A stretch of 64,000 nt of DNA from G025836975 sp048751585 (GCF_048751585.1 NZ_JAZHOB010000005.1:124001-188000); one strand, 5' to 3'. Positions 50,776 through 59,500 are shown, counted from the stretch's first letter. A program made the numbers and translations. Notes: generated by a model from the sequence alone, not told the origin.

Positions 50776-51753
50776 TTAAAAGGCGATACCCTTCTTTTTC
50801 ACCAGATCGATGAACGCCTCCGATTGCCGAGCTACAAAGAGCTTTGCTTCCTCGGGGCCCAGATAGGCCGGAGAAGTCTGCACGCTACGGATTTGTTTCA
50901 GGACATCGGGGTCGCGTAGCGCCTCGGAAAACGTCGCATGAAGCTTGTTGATGATGGGAACGGGTGTGCCCTTGGGCGCGGACATTACGTATGAGATCGT
51001 GCTGGCGTTGACCGATGGATAACCCGCTTCGGTCAAGGTGGGCGTGTCCGGCAGGAATTCCGACCGCTTGTGCTGCAGAACCACCAAGGGCTTCGTCTTG
51101 CCGGCCTTGATCATGGCGCTGGCCGCATTCACGCCATCCACCATCAGGTTGACTTGCCCGCCCGCCAGCGCCGCTACCGCTTCGACGCCCTTGTACGGAA
51201 TATGCTGAAAGCTGACGCCAGTGTCGTTCATGAACATTTCACCCGCCAGGTGCGTCGACGAACCCACGCCGTATGTGGCGTAGGTATAGCCCCCTGGATC
51301 TTTCTTGGCATTGGCCATGACCTGGGCGAGCGTATCGGGCATGGAGGAATGGGCGGTGATCACCATGGCCGTCTCGCCCACCACGCCGATATAGTCCAGC
51401 GATTCCTCCGGCGAATAGGGCTTGGGCGTCATGACGTAGGGAATAAGGGTATAGCTGGTATTGGTCGATACCAGCAGCGTGTATCCATCGGGCTCGGCGG
51501 CAATCACGCTTTTCATTCCGATGACAGTGCTGCCGCCCGGCTTGTTGATGATGGTGATGGGCTGGCCCAGGGTTTCCGAAGCCCGCTTGGCCACGATGCG
51601 TATGAACTGATCCGTTCCGCCTCCGGCCGAATAGGGAATGACGATCTTGATGGGCCTTTCGGGATAATTCGCGGCGCTTGCAAGCGCTGGGAACCCAGCG
51701 GTCAAGGCCAGGGCGCCAGCGATGGCGGTAAGGGCGCGTCGTATACGGCTCAT
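50776..51753 (-). CDS. Bug (TctC) family substrate-binding protein
   Basis: The 325-residue protein has a signal peptide ending PALASA at about residue 27, then PYSAGGGTDQFIR, INKPGGSTVIG, EPDGYTLLV and PDTPTLTEAG. AAGGAGAC precedes the ATG. It is the first gene of the run and its stop abuts the ligase ATG, which ties the two in one transcript and suggests that this receptor binds the acid activated by the ligase. Its 240-base upstream region carries several inverted repeats. Confidence 0.9.
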   Translation of the reverse strand: MSRIRRALTAIAGALALTAGFPALASAANYPERPIKIVIPYSAGGGTDQFIRIVAKRASETLGQPITIINKPGGSTVIGMKSVIAAEPDGYTLLVSTNTSYTLIPYVMTPKPYSPEESLDYIGVVGETAMVITAHSSMPDTLAQVMANAKKDPGGYTYATYGVGSSTHLAGEMFMNDTGVSFQHIPYKGVEAVAALAGGQVNLMVDGVNAASAMIKAGKTKPLVVLQHKRSEFLPDTPTLTEAGYPSVNASTISYVMSAPKGTPVPIINKLHATFSEALRDPDVLKQIRSVQTSPAYLGPEEAKLFVARQSEAFIDLVKKKGIAF

Positions 51754-51791
51754 GATGTCTCCTTCTGTCTGCGTCTGTTTTTTATTAATAA

Positions 51792-51854
51792 GCCAAAGAA
51801 TTCACCCTGATGGCTGATCCTTTGGCAATCCCGTATATCTCATTAATCGGGATT
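51792..51854. promoter_or_regulatory. Pair of inverted repeats in the Bug/ligase operon promoter
   Basis: gccaaag (51792-51798) with ctttggc (51820-51826), and directly beside it aatcccg (51827-51833) with cgggatt (51848-51854), form two perfect seven-base inverted repeats in tandem, 39 to 101 bases upstream of the ATG. The second, with its AT-rich centre, could be the site for the IclR protein; the first could fold in the 5' leader. Confidence 0.45.
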
Positions 51855-51943
51855 TGTTCTCATAATATAAGACGCAAAATTCGGAGTCAATAAATTTTTA
51901 ACCCCTCTCCCTGGGATTTCATCAAAGGCCGATCCGATTTATG

Positions 51944-51954
51944 ATGATCGTCAT
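51944..51954. promoter_or_regulatory. ATGATCGTCAT element
   Basis: This hyphenated palindrome (atga-tcg-tcat) matches 6407-6417 exactly on the other strand. It sits in an AT-rich stretch about 190 bases upstream of the Bug gene and 43 bases past the ung stop. It may be a distal operator or a chance repeat. Confidence 0.3.
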
Positions 51955-51996
51955 ATATTTGGCAAGCGCCATTCCAGCCAAATAAACGTTTTTCAG

Positions 51997-52818
51997 CTAT
52001 GCCTGCGGCGATTTTCCGGCGCTTCCAGGGGTACTGCCTTCCAGCCAATCAACGCCGGATTCGCCGTGCTCCACCAGCCATTCGTTCGCTTTGCGGAAAT
52101 GCCCGCAACCTATGAACGGCCGTGGCGGACGCAAGGCCGAAAGCGGCGAAGGATGGTTGGCCTTGAGCACAAGAACCGGGCCGACGGGCGGGTGCGAGCG
52201 CAACAAGGCCTCTTTGGATTGGGCATGCGCGCCCCACAATAAAAACACCTTGGGGCGAGGCTCGCGCAGGACGCATTCGATGATGGCGTCGGTTATGGTT
52301 TCCCAGCCCCGCTTGGCATGCGATGCGGGCGTGTGGGCTTCGACGGTCAACGAGGTATTGAGCAGCAGCACGCCGCGCCTGGCCCAGCGCAAAAGACTGT
52401 GGCGCTGCTTTACGAACGTATCGGGGTATTCCTTGGCCAGTTCGGCGAACATATTTCGCAAACTGGGCGGGATAGGGCAGAAATCGGGCACCGAAAACGC
52501 CAGCCCTTGCGCCTGGTTGGGTCCATGGTAGGGATCCTGTCCCAGAATGACCACCTGCACATCCTGCGGAGCAATTTCCAGCAGGGCCCGGAAGGGGCGC
52601 AAGGGAAATATCTGAACGCCGACGGCAAGGCGCTCATCCAGAAAGCTGTTCAGATCGCGCAGCGTTTGTTGCTCGCGCTCGCCCGAAAAGGCATCCCGCC
52701 AATTTTTCGGCAGCGCTGCCAGATGGGCGAACAGATCGCCTTGAAAAGCGTTCCGCGCCCCCTGGGGAGCGGGAGCAAGCGCAGGAGTGGCCAATGTCGA
52801 ATCATCGTTGTTCTTCAT
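51997..52818 (-). CDS. ung: Uracil-DNA glycosylase
   Basis: The 273-residue protein carries the water-activating loop GQDPYHG at 93-99 with Asp95, LAFSVP, the LLLNTSLTVE segment, and the minor-groove loop HPSPLSALRP, which define family 1 Ung. It removes uracil from DNA to start base-excision repair. The N-terminal 30 residues (Ala/Pro-rich) and the C-terminal tail are longer than in E. coli (229 residues). ATG 52818 is preferred to 52836. It is a housekeeping gene between two catabolic clusters and is divergent from a LysR gene. Confidence 0.96.
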   Translation of the reverse strand: MKNNDDSTLATPALAPAPQGARNAFQGDLFAHLAALPKNWRDAFSGEREQQTLRDLNSFLDERLAVGVQIFPLRPFRALLEIAPQDVQVVILGQDPYHGPNQAQGLAFSVPDFCPIPPSLRNMFAELAKEYPDTFVKQRHSLLRWARRGVLLLNTSLTVEAHTPASHAKRGWETITDAIIECVLREPRPKVFLLWGAHAQSKEALLRSHPPVGPVLVLKANHPSPLSALRPPRPFIGCGHFRKANEWLVEHGESGVDWLEGSTPGSAGKSPQA

Positions 52819-52925
52819 GGTGTTAAATGCTAGCACAGCGTTGCGCCGCGCATGGAGTGAAACGGCCTCGCCATTGCGTGAGTATCATTTACCGCTATCC
52901 CCATCGAAATCCACAAGGCTCTTGG

Positions 52926-53882
52926 ATGAACGGAAATATAAATACACTGTTTGGGCGCCTGCGGCTCAAGCAGCTTAATTTGATCATCGCCATCGGCAAG
53001 CATAATTCGCTGCGCAAGGCAGCGGCGGAACTGTCCATGACGCAATCCGCCGCCAGCAAGGCCTTGCGGGAAGCGGAGCTGATCCTGGGCGACCCTCTAT
53101 TTGAACGACGGCGCGACGGCCTGTATGCGAACCGGTTCGGCGAATGCGCCATCAATTACGCCCACATCATCCGCAAGGACGTCATTGCGCTGTCCGACGA
53201 ACTGACGGAGATCAAGACGGGACAGGGCGGCAGGATACGGGTGGGCGTCATAATGGGCGGCGTCCCGAAAATACTGCGGGACGCCGTCACCAAGGTATGC
53301 GGCCTGAACAAGGATATCGTGGTTGAGATCCATGAAAGCACCAGCGCCACGATGCTGGGCATGCTGAACAGCGACAAGCTGGACATCGTCATTGGACGGA
53401 CCAGCGTAAGCCAGCACGCCGACAACTACGACTATGTCCATCTGGCTGAAGAGAACGTTTCGATCGTGGCCGGGAACAGCAATCCTCTGGCCCGAAAGAA
53501 GGAGCTGGCGCTTTCCGACCTTAAGGATGCGCGCTGGCTGGCCTATCCGCACCGCTCGCCGCTTAATATCCTGCTGAAGCAGGAACTGGAACGCGCCGAC
53601 ATCAATACTTTCACGAGCCCGATCGAAACGGCATCCACATTCGTCACCATCACGATGCTCAGCGGCAGCGATGACTTTGTCGCGCTGATTCCCACGGACG
53701 TCGCGGCTTTCTTTGCCGCCCATGGCGCCGTCACCATACTGCCCATACGGCTGCCGTCACGCTCGCAACCGTTCGGCTTGATTACCCGCAAGCAGGATAA
53801 TCTGTCGCGCGCGGCGAAACTGCTGATCGAGGCCATTCTTGCATCACGGGCGGCGCCCGTGATGCAGGACGCAAGGACATAG
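52926..53882 (+). CDS. LysR family transcriptional regulator (GalR/PcaQ-like)
   Basis: The 318-residue protein begins with LFGRLRLKQLNLIIAIGKHN and has the helix-turn-helix AAAELSMTQSAASKALREAE, then LFERRRDGLYANRFGE. The RLKQLNLI start is typical of LysR proteins for aromatic and sugar acids (PcaQ, GbpR type). It converges with the dehydratase operon (53891), eight bases between stops, and probably controls it from a distance, since the operon promoter is near 59400. AAGG precedes ATG 52926. A longer frame from 52827 overlaps the ung promoter. Confidence 0.85.
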   Translation: MNGNINTLFGRLRLKQLNLIIAIGKHNSLRKAAAELSMTQSAASKALREAELILGDPLFERRRDGLYANRFGECAINYAHIIRKDVIALSDELTEIKTGQGGRIRVGVIMGGVPKILRDAVTKVCGLNKDIVVEIHESTSATMLGMLNSDKLDIVIGRTSVSQHADNYDYVHLAEENVSIVAGNSNPLARKKELALSDLKDARWLAYPHRSPLNILLKQELERADINTFTSPIETASTFVTITMLSGSDDFVALIPTDVAAFFAAHGAVTILPIRLPSRSQPFGLITRKQDNLSRAAKLLIEAILASRAAPVMQDART

Positions 53883-53890
53883 GCCGGGTC

Positions 53891-54823
53891 TTACTTGCCC
53901 CAACGCAACACGAGCGGATCCAGCCTTTTGGCGGTTTCAATCAGTCCGACGCGGGTTTCTTCCGTCATGGCCGGGAAGGGGTGCCGGCCGACGGCTGACT
54001 TGATGATGCCGCCTTCCTGCATGAGCGCCTTGCTGGTCAGGATGCCGCCTTGGCGGTTCTCGTAGTTGATCAGCAGCAGCCATTGCTGGTAAAGATGCAC
54101 GGCCCGCTCGCGGTCGCCCGAAAAATAGGCGTCGAAGATCAGCTTGATGCCATCGGGATAGGCACCGCCCGTCATGGCGCCGGTGGCGCCCGCGTCCAGG
54201 TCGGGCAGCAGCGTAATGGCTTCCTCACCGTCCCAGGGACCCTCGATGGCATCGCCGCCCAGGCGTATCAGCTCTCTTAACTTGTTGGCCGTGCCGGGCA
54301 TCTCGATCTTGAAATAGGAAACATGCTCGATCTCGCGCGCCATCCGGGCAAGGAAGGGGGCTGTCAGGTTGGCGCCGCTCATGGGCGCGTCCTGAATCAT
54401 GATGGGAATATTCACGGACGAGGACAGGCGATCGAAGAATTCGAAGATCATGCTTTCGCCGCAGCGTATCGTTGCGCCGTGATACGGCGGCAAGAGCATG
54501 ACCATGGCGGCGCCATGATCCAGCGCATGCTGATTGCGCGCCTTGCAGATATCGGTGCTGTAGTGCGAGGTGGTCACAATGACGGGAATGCGGCCGGCTA
54601 CCCGCTTCAGGATGGCTTCGGTCAAGACTCGCCGCTCTTCATCGCTGATGGCGAATTGCTCGGAGAAGTTGGCCAAGATGCTCAACCCATCGGAGCCCGC
54701 GTCGATCATGAAGTCGACGCAGCGCATCTGCCCTTCCAGGTCCAGTTCGCCGTTGTCGTGGAAGATCGTCGGGACGACCGGGTACACGCCCTTGTAGCGG
54801 GCCTTGCTGTAGTTTGTATTCAT
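53891..54823 (-). CDS. L-2-keto-3-deoxyarabonate dehydratase-like protein (DHDPS/NAL family)
   Basis: The 310-residue TIM-barrel protein has the Schiff-base Lys172 in SYFKIEMPG, GSDGLSILANFSEQFA, VTTSHYSTDIC and IEGPWDGEEAITLL. The last three match the Azospirillum AraD type (L-2-keto-3-deoxyarabonate dehydratase) rather than DapA or KdgD, from memory of that family. That enzyme turns 2-keto-3-deoxy-L-pentonate into 2-oxoglutarate semialdehyde. It is the last gene of an operon with a UxaA-family dehydratase and an ABC importer. No semialdehyde dehydrogenase lies next to it. Confidence 0.83.
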   Translation of the reverse strand: MNTNYSKARYKGVYPVVPTIFHDNGELDLEGQMRCVDFMIDAGSDGLSILANFSEQFAISDEERRVLTEAILKRVAGRIPVIVTTSHYSTDICKARNQHALDHGAAMVMLLPPYHGATIRCGESMIFEFFDRLSSSVNIPIMIQDAPMSGANLTAPFLARMAREIEHVSYFKIEMPGTANKLRELIRLGGDAIEGPWDGEEAITLLPDLDAGATGAMTGGAYPDGIKLIFDAYFSGDRERAVHLYQQWLLLINYENRQGGILTSKALMQEGGIIKSAVGRHPFPAMTEETRVGLIETAKRLDPLVLRWGK

Positions 54824-54871
54824 AAGAGATTCAGATCAGGAAATAAACGATAGGAAACAAGCCCAGGGGGC

Positions 54872-56410
54872 TCACGTGATAACGCTTAATTGCCACGGCA
54901 CGAATTCGTTCTGGCCGTAACCGTGGATTTCGCTTTTGGAGCGCTGCCCCGACGCGCAGTCAAGCATCATTTGGTAGAACTCGCGGCCCAACTGCGCAAT
55001 GTCGACGCCCTCGTCGATCACCGATCCGCAGTTGATGTCCATGTCATCTTGCTGGCGGTTCCACAATATCGTATTGGTGGCCAGCTTCAGCGAGGGCGAG
55101 GGCGCACACCCGTATGCCGACCCCCGGCCAGTCGTGAAACAGATCAGATTCGCGCCGCCGGCGACTTGTCCGGTGGCGGAGATGGGATCGTAGCCGGGCG
55201 TATTCATGAAAACCAAACCAGTCTGTTCAACCGGCTCGGCATACTGATAGACCTCCATCAAGCCGGTCGTTCCGCCTTTGGCAATGCCGCCCAGGGATTT
55301 TTCGAATACGGTGGTCAGACCGCCGGCCTTGTTGCCGGCCGAGGGGTTGTTGTCGAGAGCCGCGTTATTGCGCTCGCACAGTTCCTTCCACCAATCGATG
55401 ACATCGACCAGCTTGCGGCCGATCCGGGGGGTCACGGCACGGCTGGTCAGCAAATGCTCCGCCCCATAGATTTCGGGAGTTTCCGAAAGGATGGCGGTGC
55501 CCCCGTTGCGCACCAGCAGATCGACCGCCGCACCAAGCACCGGATTGGCGGTGATGCCGGAATAGCTGTCCGAGCCGCCGCATTGAAGGCCGACTTTCAG
55601 GTGGCTGACCGGCACAGCCACGCGCGAAACCTGATTGGCGGCGGGCAGCATGTCTTCAATAAGCTGTATTCCCTTTGCAATGCTTTTGGGCGTTCCGCCG
55701 CTGTCCTGAATATTGAATGTCCGAAGCCGTCCGCCTTCGGCCAGGTTTTGCGATTTCATCAGGGTCGCGATCTGGTTTGTTTCGCAACCCAGTCCGATGA
55801 TGAGCAAACTGGAAAAGTTGGGATGCCGCGCATAGCCCGCCAGGGTTCTTTGCAGGACGGCCAGGCCTTCGCCTTGCGCATCGACCGCGCAGCCGGCGCC
55901 ATGCGTCAACGCCACCACGCCATCGACATGGGGAAACGGCTCCAGGACGTCGGGGCGCAGGTCGCGCCGGAAATGGTCGGCAATGGCGCGGGCGACGGTC
56001 GCGGAGCAGTTCACCGACGTCAGTATGCCTATGTAGTTGCGCGTGGCGACCTGGCCATCCTCACGCACGATGCCCTGGAAAGTGTCTCCGGCCTGGGCCA
56101 TGGCAGTGGGCACATAGTCTTCGGAGAACCGATAGTCCTTCTCGAATTCGCCTACCGCCAGGTTATGGGTATGGACATGCTGCCCCGCCGATATGGCCTT
56201 CTTGGCGAAGCCGATTATCTGGCCATAACGCCTGATGGGCTGGCCTTGGGCTATCGGCCGGATAGCCGCCTTGTGGCCCGCGGGTATCAGTCCCGATACC
56301 TGCACGCCATCGACCAGCTGCGCGCCGCTGATCAATTGCTCAAGAGCCACCACTACATCGTCCTGAGGGTTCAGAAGTAAAAACTGTGCTTTCTTCAACA
56401 TGACCGCCAT
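54872..56410 (-). CDS. UxaA-family dehydratase (altronate/galactarate dehydratase-like)
   Basis: The 512-residue protein is full length for UxaA/GarD: an N-terminal SAF-like domain (about 1-95, ending AGQHVHTHNLA) and a large catalytic domain with RNYIGILTSVNCSATVARAI, LTHGAGCAV, LGCETNQI, GLQCGGSDSYSG and CFTTGRGSAYGCAPSPSLK. The cysteines and histidines bind the iron centre. It dehydrates an aldonate or aldarate to a 2-keto-3-deoxy acid. Paired here with an L-KDA-dehydratase-like gene, it may dehydrate a pentonate, a step usually done by an IlvD/Edd enzyme. Met4 is an alternative start. Confidence 0.86.
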   Translation of the reverse strand: MAVMLKKAQFLLLNPQDDVVVALEQLISGAQLVDGVQVSGLIPAGHKAAIRPIAQGQPIRRYGQIIGFAKKAISAGQHVHTHNLAVGEFEKDYRFSEDYVPTAMAQAGDTFQGIVREDGQVATRNYIGILTSVNCSATVARAIADHFRRDLRPDVLEPFPHVDGVVALTHGAGCAVDAQGEGLAVLQRTLAGYARHPNFSSLLIIGLGCETNQIATLMKSQNLAEGGRLRTFNIQDSGGTPKSIAKGIQLIEDMLPAANQVSRVAVPVSHLKVGLQCGGSDSYSGITANPVLGAAVDLLVRNGGTAILSETPEIYGAEHLLTSRAVTPRIGRKLVDVIDWWKELCERNNAALDNNPSAGNKAGGLTTVFEKSLGGIAKGGTTGLMEVYQYAEPVEQTGLVFMNTPGYDPISATGQVAGGANLICFTTGRGSAYGCAPSPSLKLATNTILWNRQQDDMDINCGSVIDEGVDIAQLGREFYQMMLDCASGQRSKSEIHGYGQNEFVPWQLSVIT

Positions 56411-56426
56411 CTCTTCAATGCCAGAA

Positions 56427-56442
56427 AGGGGCCAAAGCCCCT
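56427..56442 (-). promoter_or_regulatory. Intercistronic stem-loop after the binding-protein gene
   Basis: aggggc (56427-56432) pairs perfectly with gcccct (56437-56442) around a four-base loop, in the 42-base gap between the ABC binding-protein stop and the UxaA start. No U-run follows. It matches the stem-loops after two other binding-protein genes in this window (272-295, 29284-29306). Confidence 0.5.
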
Positions 56443-56452
56443 ACCTGAGCTT

Positions 56453-57250
56453 TTATTTCAGCATCTCCGCCGGCAAGGACTGGCCGATGAAGTACTTCTT
56501 GTAAATATCGTTCAGGCTGCCGTTCTTCAGGTTCTTGGAAACCCATTCGTTCACCTTCGCCTTCAACTCCGGCTCGCCCTGGCGAAGGCCGACTCCCATG
56601 GGAAAGCTGATGGCTGTGTACTTATAGACGACGTCCCGCTTGGGGTCCGACTTGACGATTTCAGGCAGCACACTGGCGGCGGCAACGATGTAGTCTTGCT
56701 GGCCGGTCAGTACCGCCGTGTTCGTCGTCGCGTCGTCCTGGTAGCGGACTATCGACACGCCGGACACATCTTTAGTGCTTTTCGTGATGGCCTGGTCGCT
56801 GGTCGTGCCACGCGTTACCGCAATGGCCTTGCCGGCAAGGTCCTTGGCCGATTCAACCTTGGCGGCCTTGGGGCCGCCGACCACCACGGGAACAACGCCA
56901 TAGGGCTCGGAGAAATCAATGACCTTCTTGCGCTCGTCGGTAATCGAGAACGACGCCATGATTGCGTCGACCTTGTTGGTGCGCAAGAACTGGACGCGAG
57001 TGGGTCCGGTCACCGGGACCACCTGCAGCTTCACGCCAAGGTGCTTAGCCAGCGACTGGGCGGAATCGATGTCGAAGCCCGTCTGCTTGGCATTGCTGTC
57101 GACCATGCCATATGGCGGCGCACCGATATCGACACCGACAAGCAAGGTGCCGCGCTTCTGAATGTCTTCCAGGGCGTTGGCCTGAGCGCCCGCCGCGGTC
57201 ATCATCGCCGCGCCAGCCACGGTAAGCAAGGCAATCTTTTTAGCAATCAT
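56453..57250 (-). CDS. ABC transporter substrate-binding protein, polar amino acid type
   Basis: The 265-residue protein starts at ATG 57250, six bases after GGAG; the ATG at 57256 is too close to it. The signal peptide ends near AGAQA (residue 22). Family 3 features are RGTLLVGVDIGAPPYGMVDS, QTGFDIDSAQSLAKHLGVK and IDFSEPYGVVPVVVG. The usual arginine that binds the amino-acid carboxylate is present in GPTRVQFLRTNKVDAI. It is the last transport gene in the operon and precedes two dehydratase genes, so its ligand may be a sugar acid rather than an amino acid. Confidence 0.86.
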   Translation of the reverse strand: MIAKKIALLTVAGAAMMTAAGAQANALEDIQKRGTLLVGVDIGAPPYGMVDSNAKQTGFDIDSAQSLAKHLGVKLQVVPVTGPTRVQFLRTNKVDAIMASFSITDERKKVIDFSEPYGVVPVVVGGPKAAKVESAKDLAGKAIAVTRGTTSDQAITKSTKDVSGVSIVRYQDDATTNTAVLTGQQDYIVAAASVLPEIVKSDPKRDVVYKYTAISFPMGVGLRQGEPELKAKVNEWVSKNLKNGSLNDIYKKYFIGQSLPAEMLK

Positions 57251-57286
57251 AGTCATCTCCGGATAATCATTAATAGTTCATGGGCC

Positions 57287-58027
57287 CTATAGGCCATTAC
57301 CGACAAACTGCCGCAATTCGGCCGTCTGAGGATTCTTTAGAAGATCGCCGCTGCCCGCTTCCCAGATCACCCCGTCCCGGACGTAGAGAATCTGATCGGC
57401 CACCGCCTGGGCGAATGCCATTTCATGCGTGACCAAAACCATGGTCATGCCGCCCTTGGCAAGATTTTCGATAACCTTCAAAACCTCGCCGGTAATCTGG
57501 GGATCCAGCGCGGAGGTGACTTCATCGAACAACATCAACTGAGGCTGCATGGCCAGCGACCGGGCAATCGCCACGCGCTGCTGCTGGCCGCCCGACAACT
57601 GGTCGGGATAGGCACTGGCCTTGTCAGCCAGTCCAACCTGGTTCAGCACATGCAGCGCCAGCTCCCGCGCCTCTTTCGCCTTGATCTTCTTGACCTTGCG
57701 CGGCGCGATCGTTATGTTCTGCTCGACGCTCAAATGGGGAAAGAGGTTGTAGCTTTGGAACACGATGCCGACTTCCTTGCGCAAGGCGGGAATATCGCAA
57801 GCCTTGTCATGCAGCATGCGCCCGCATACGTGAAGTTCGCCCTCGTTGATCGGCTCCAGGCCGTTTATGCACCGCAAGGCCGTGCTCTTGCCCGACCCGC
57901 TCTGGCCGATCAGGGCAACGACATTGCCCTTGCACACGTCAAATGAGATGCCCTTCAGGACGGGATCATCCCCATAGGATTTCTTGACATTCTTGAAACT
58001 GACAACTGGATTCATGGCGACGCTCAT
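57287..58027 (-). CDS. ABC transporter ATP-binding protein, polar amino acid type
   Basis: The 246-residue ATPase has Walker A GQSGSGKST at 41-49, the signature LSGGQQQRVAIARSL, Walker B LMLFDEVTSAL and the switch His in VLVTHEMAFA. These follow the HisP/GlnQ pattern. Its ATG at 58027 overlaps the permease stop (ATGA). An upstream frame to 58369 is inside the permease gene and is rejected. It drives the importer formed with the two permeases and the binding protein at 56453. Confidence 0.9.
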   Translation of the reverse strand: MSVAMNPVVSFKNVKKSYGDDPVLKGISFDVCKGNVVALIGQSGSGKSTALRCINGLEPINEGELHVCGRMLHDKACDIPALRKEVGIVFQSYNLFPHLSVEQNITIAPRKVKKIKAKEARELALHVLNQVGLADKASAYPDQLSGGQQQRVAIARSLAMQPQLMLFDEVTSALDPQITGEVLKVIENLAKGGMTMVLVTHEMAFAQAVADQILYVRDGVIWEAGSGDLLKNPQTAELRQFVGNGL

Positions 58028-58680
58028 GGGTTGGTCTTGTCTTTCAATTTCTTTTCCAGCCGGTACGACAGGATGGACAGCGGATAGCACATGGCAAAGT
58101 AAATCAGCGCGGCCACGGTGAAGACGGCAAAGGGCTTGAAGGTGGAGTTGTTGATGACCCGGGCCGAGTAGGTAAGGTCGAAGAAACCGATGACGACCGC
58201 ATAGGACGAATTCTTGACGATCTGCACCAGGAAGCCCACGGTGGGCGGAATGGCCACCCTGAAAGCCTGCGGCAGAATAATGTAGGCCAGCGTCTGCGCC
58301 TTGTTGAACGCCAGGCAATCCGAGGCCTCCCACTGCGTCCTTGGGATGGACTCGATGCAGCCTCGCCATATCTCACCCAGGAAGGCGCTGGAATACAGGG
58401 TCATGGCGACCCCGGCCGCTATCAACGCCGGCACGTCGTATCCCGCTATGCTGATCCCGAAGTACACAATGAACATCACTACGGGCAGCGGAATGCCTTG
58501 TATCAGTTTGACGAACAAGCCCGACAGGATGCGGAGTATGCGGCTCCTGGAAGCGCGTGCAATGGCAATCGGCAGGCCCAGCAAGGTGCCTCCGATGAAC
58601 CCCAACAACGAAAGAACAATCGTCCAGCCCGCGCCGATCAGGACGAACTGCCACTGGCTATAGCTGACTCCGAAAATCAT
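58024..58680 (-). CDS. ABC transporter permease, polar amino acid type
   Basis: The 218-residue protein has about five membrane segments and the EAA-like loop EASDCLAFNKAQTLAYIILPQA, which docks with the ATPase, in the position typical of HisM/GlnP. The TM start GWTIVLSLLGFIGGTLLGLPIAIARAS is the usual N-terminal region. ATG 58680 gives a four-base overlap with the upstream permease stop; 58689 is an alternative. It forms the membrane pore with the permease at 58677. Confidence 0.9.
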   Translation of the reverse strand: MIFGVSYSQWQFVLIGAGWTIVLSLLGFIGGTLLGLPIAIARASRSRILRILSGLFVKLIQGIPLPVVMFIVYFGISIAGYDVPALIAAGVAMTLYSSAFLGEIWRGCIESIPRTQWEASDCLAFNKAQTLAYIILPQAFRVAIPPTVGFLVQIVKNSSYAVVIGFFDLTYSARVINNSTFKPFAVFTVAALIYFAMCYPLSILSYRLEKKLKDKTNP

Positions 58681-59387
58681 GACTTGCACCCCTGCGGTGT
58701 TTTCCTGCCGCCCTTGCGGATGTCCCTGCTTCGGGGAAATGCCATGTCGTAGCAGGCATTCATCACTATGCGCAGCAGCCAGGAAAGGAAGAGATAAATC
58801 ACGGCGATCACCAGATAGACTTCGAATCCCCGGAAGGTCTGGCTCTGGATCTGATAGCCGACGGCGGTCAATTCCTCGGCTGATATTTCGGACATGATGG
58901 ACGTGGCCAGCATCATCAGCACGAACTGGCTGACGAGGGCCGGATACATCTTCTCGATGGCCTGCGGCAGCACGATGTAAGCCAGGACCTGGGCCTTGTT
59001 GAAGCTAAGGCACGCGGCCGCTTCTTTCTGACCCCGATGGACGGACTCCATGCCGGCACGAATGATTTCGCAGGTATAGCCCGAGGTGTTGATGGTAAGT
59101 GCGGCAATGGCCGCATAGAATGCGGGCACCCGGATATCGATGGATGCCAGACCAAAGAACAGCCAGAAGGTCTGCACGATTAGGGGCGTATTGCGCGTCA
59201 GATCGACAAAGGCGGCGGCAAGCTTTCTAGGCACCGCGCCGCCCTCCGTCCGGGCGATGGCCAATGCAACTCCAAGCAGGAACCCAAGCAACAGGGAAAC
59301 CACGGCCATCTTTGTGGTCAACCAGGCCCCCACCAGCAGGCTATGCCAGAACTCCTCGACAAAACTGAAATCGAATCCGTAGTTCAT
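58677..59387 (-). CDS. ABC transporter permease, polar amino acid type
   Basis: The 236-residue protein is the first gene of the importer operon. It has the ATPase-docking loop EAAACLSFNKAQVLAYIVLPQA, typical HisQ-type membrane segments (AWLTTKMAVVSLLLGFLLGV at the start), and an arginine/lysine-rich C-terminal tail (RKGGRKTPQG). The two permeases differ, so the pore is heterodimeric. The 265-base upstream region holds the operon promoter and an inverted repeat. Confidence 0.9.
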   Translation of the reverse strand: MNYGFDFSFVEEFWHSLLVGAWLTTKMAVVSLLLGFLLGVALAIARTEGGAVPRKLAAAFVDLTRNTPLIVQTFWLFFGLASIDIRVPAFYAAIAALTINTSGYTCEIIRAGMESVHRGQKEAAACLSFNKAQVLAYIVLPQAIEKMYPALVSQFVLMMLATSIMSEISAEELTAVGYQIQSQTFRGFEVYLVIAVIYLFLSWLLRIVMNACYDMAFPRSRDIRKGGRKTPQGCKS

Positions 59388-59500
59388 GTTTCTTTTTTCG
59401 CACTCATCTAATGCGGCTCCTCGTTTGAATCAGTCTTACTTAAGCCGCCATGGGTGTCTATTGAATTATTGCGAAGTTGCGTTCGCTTTTCGGCATCTGT

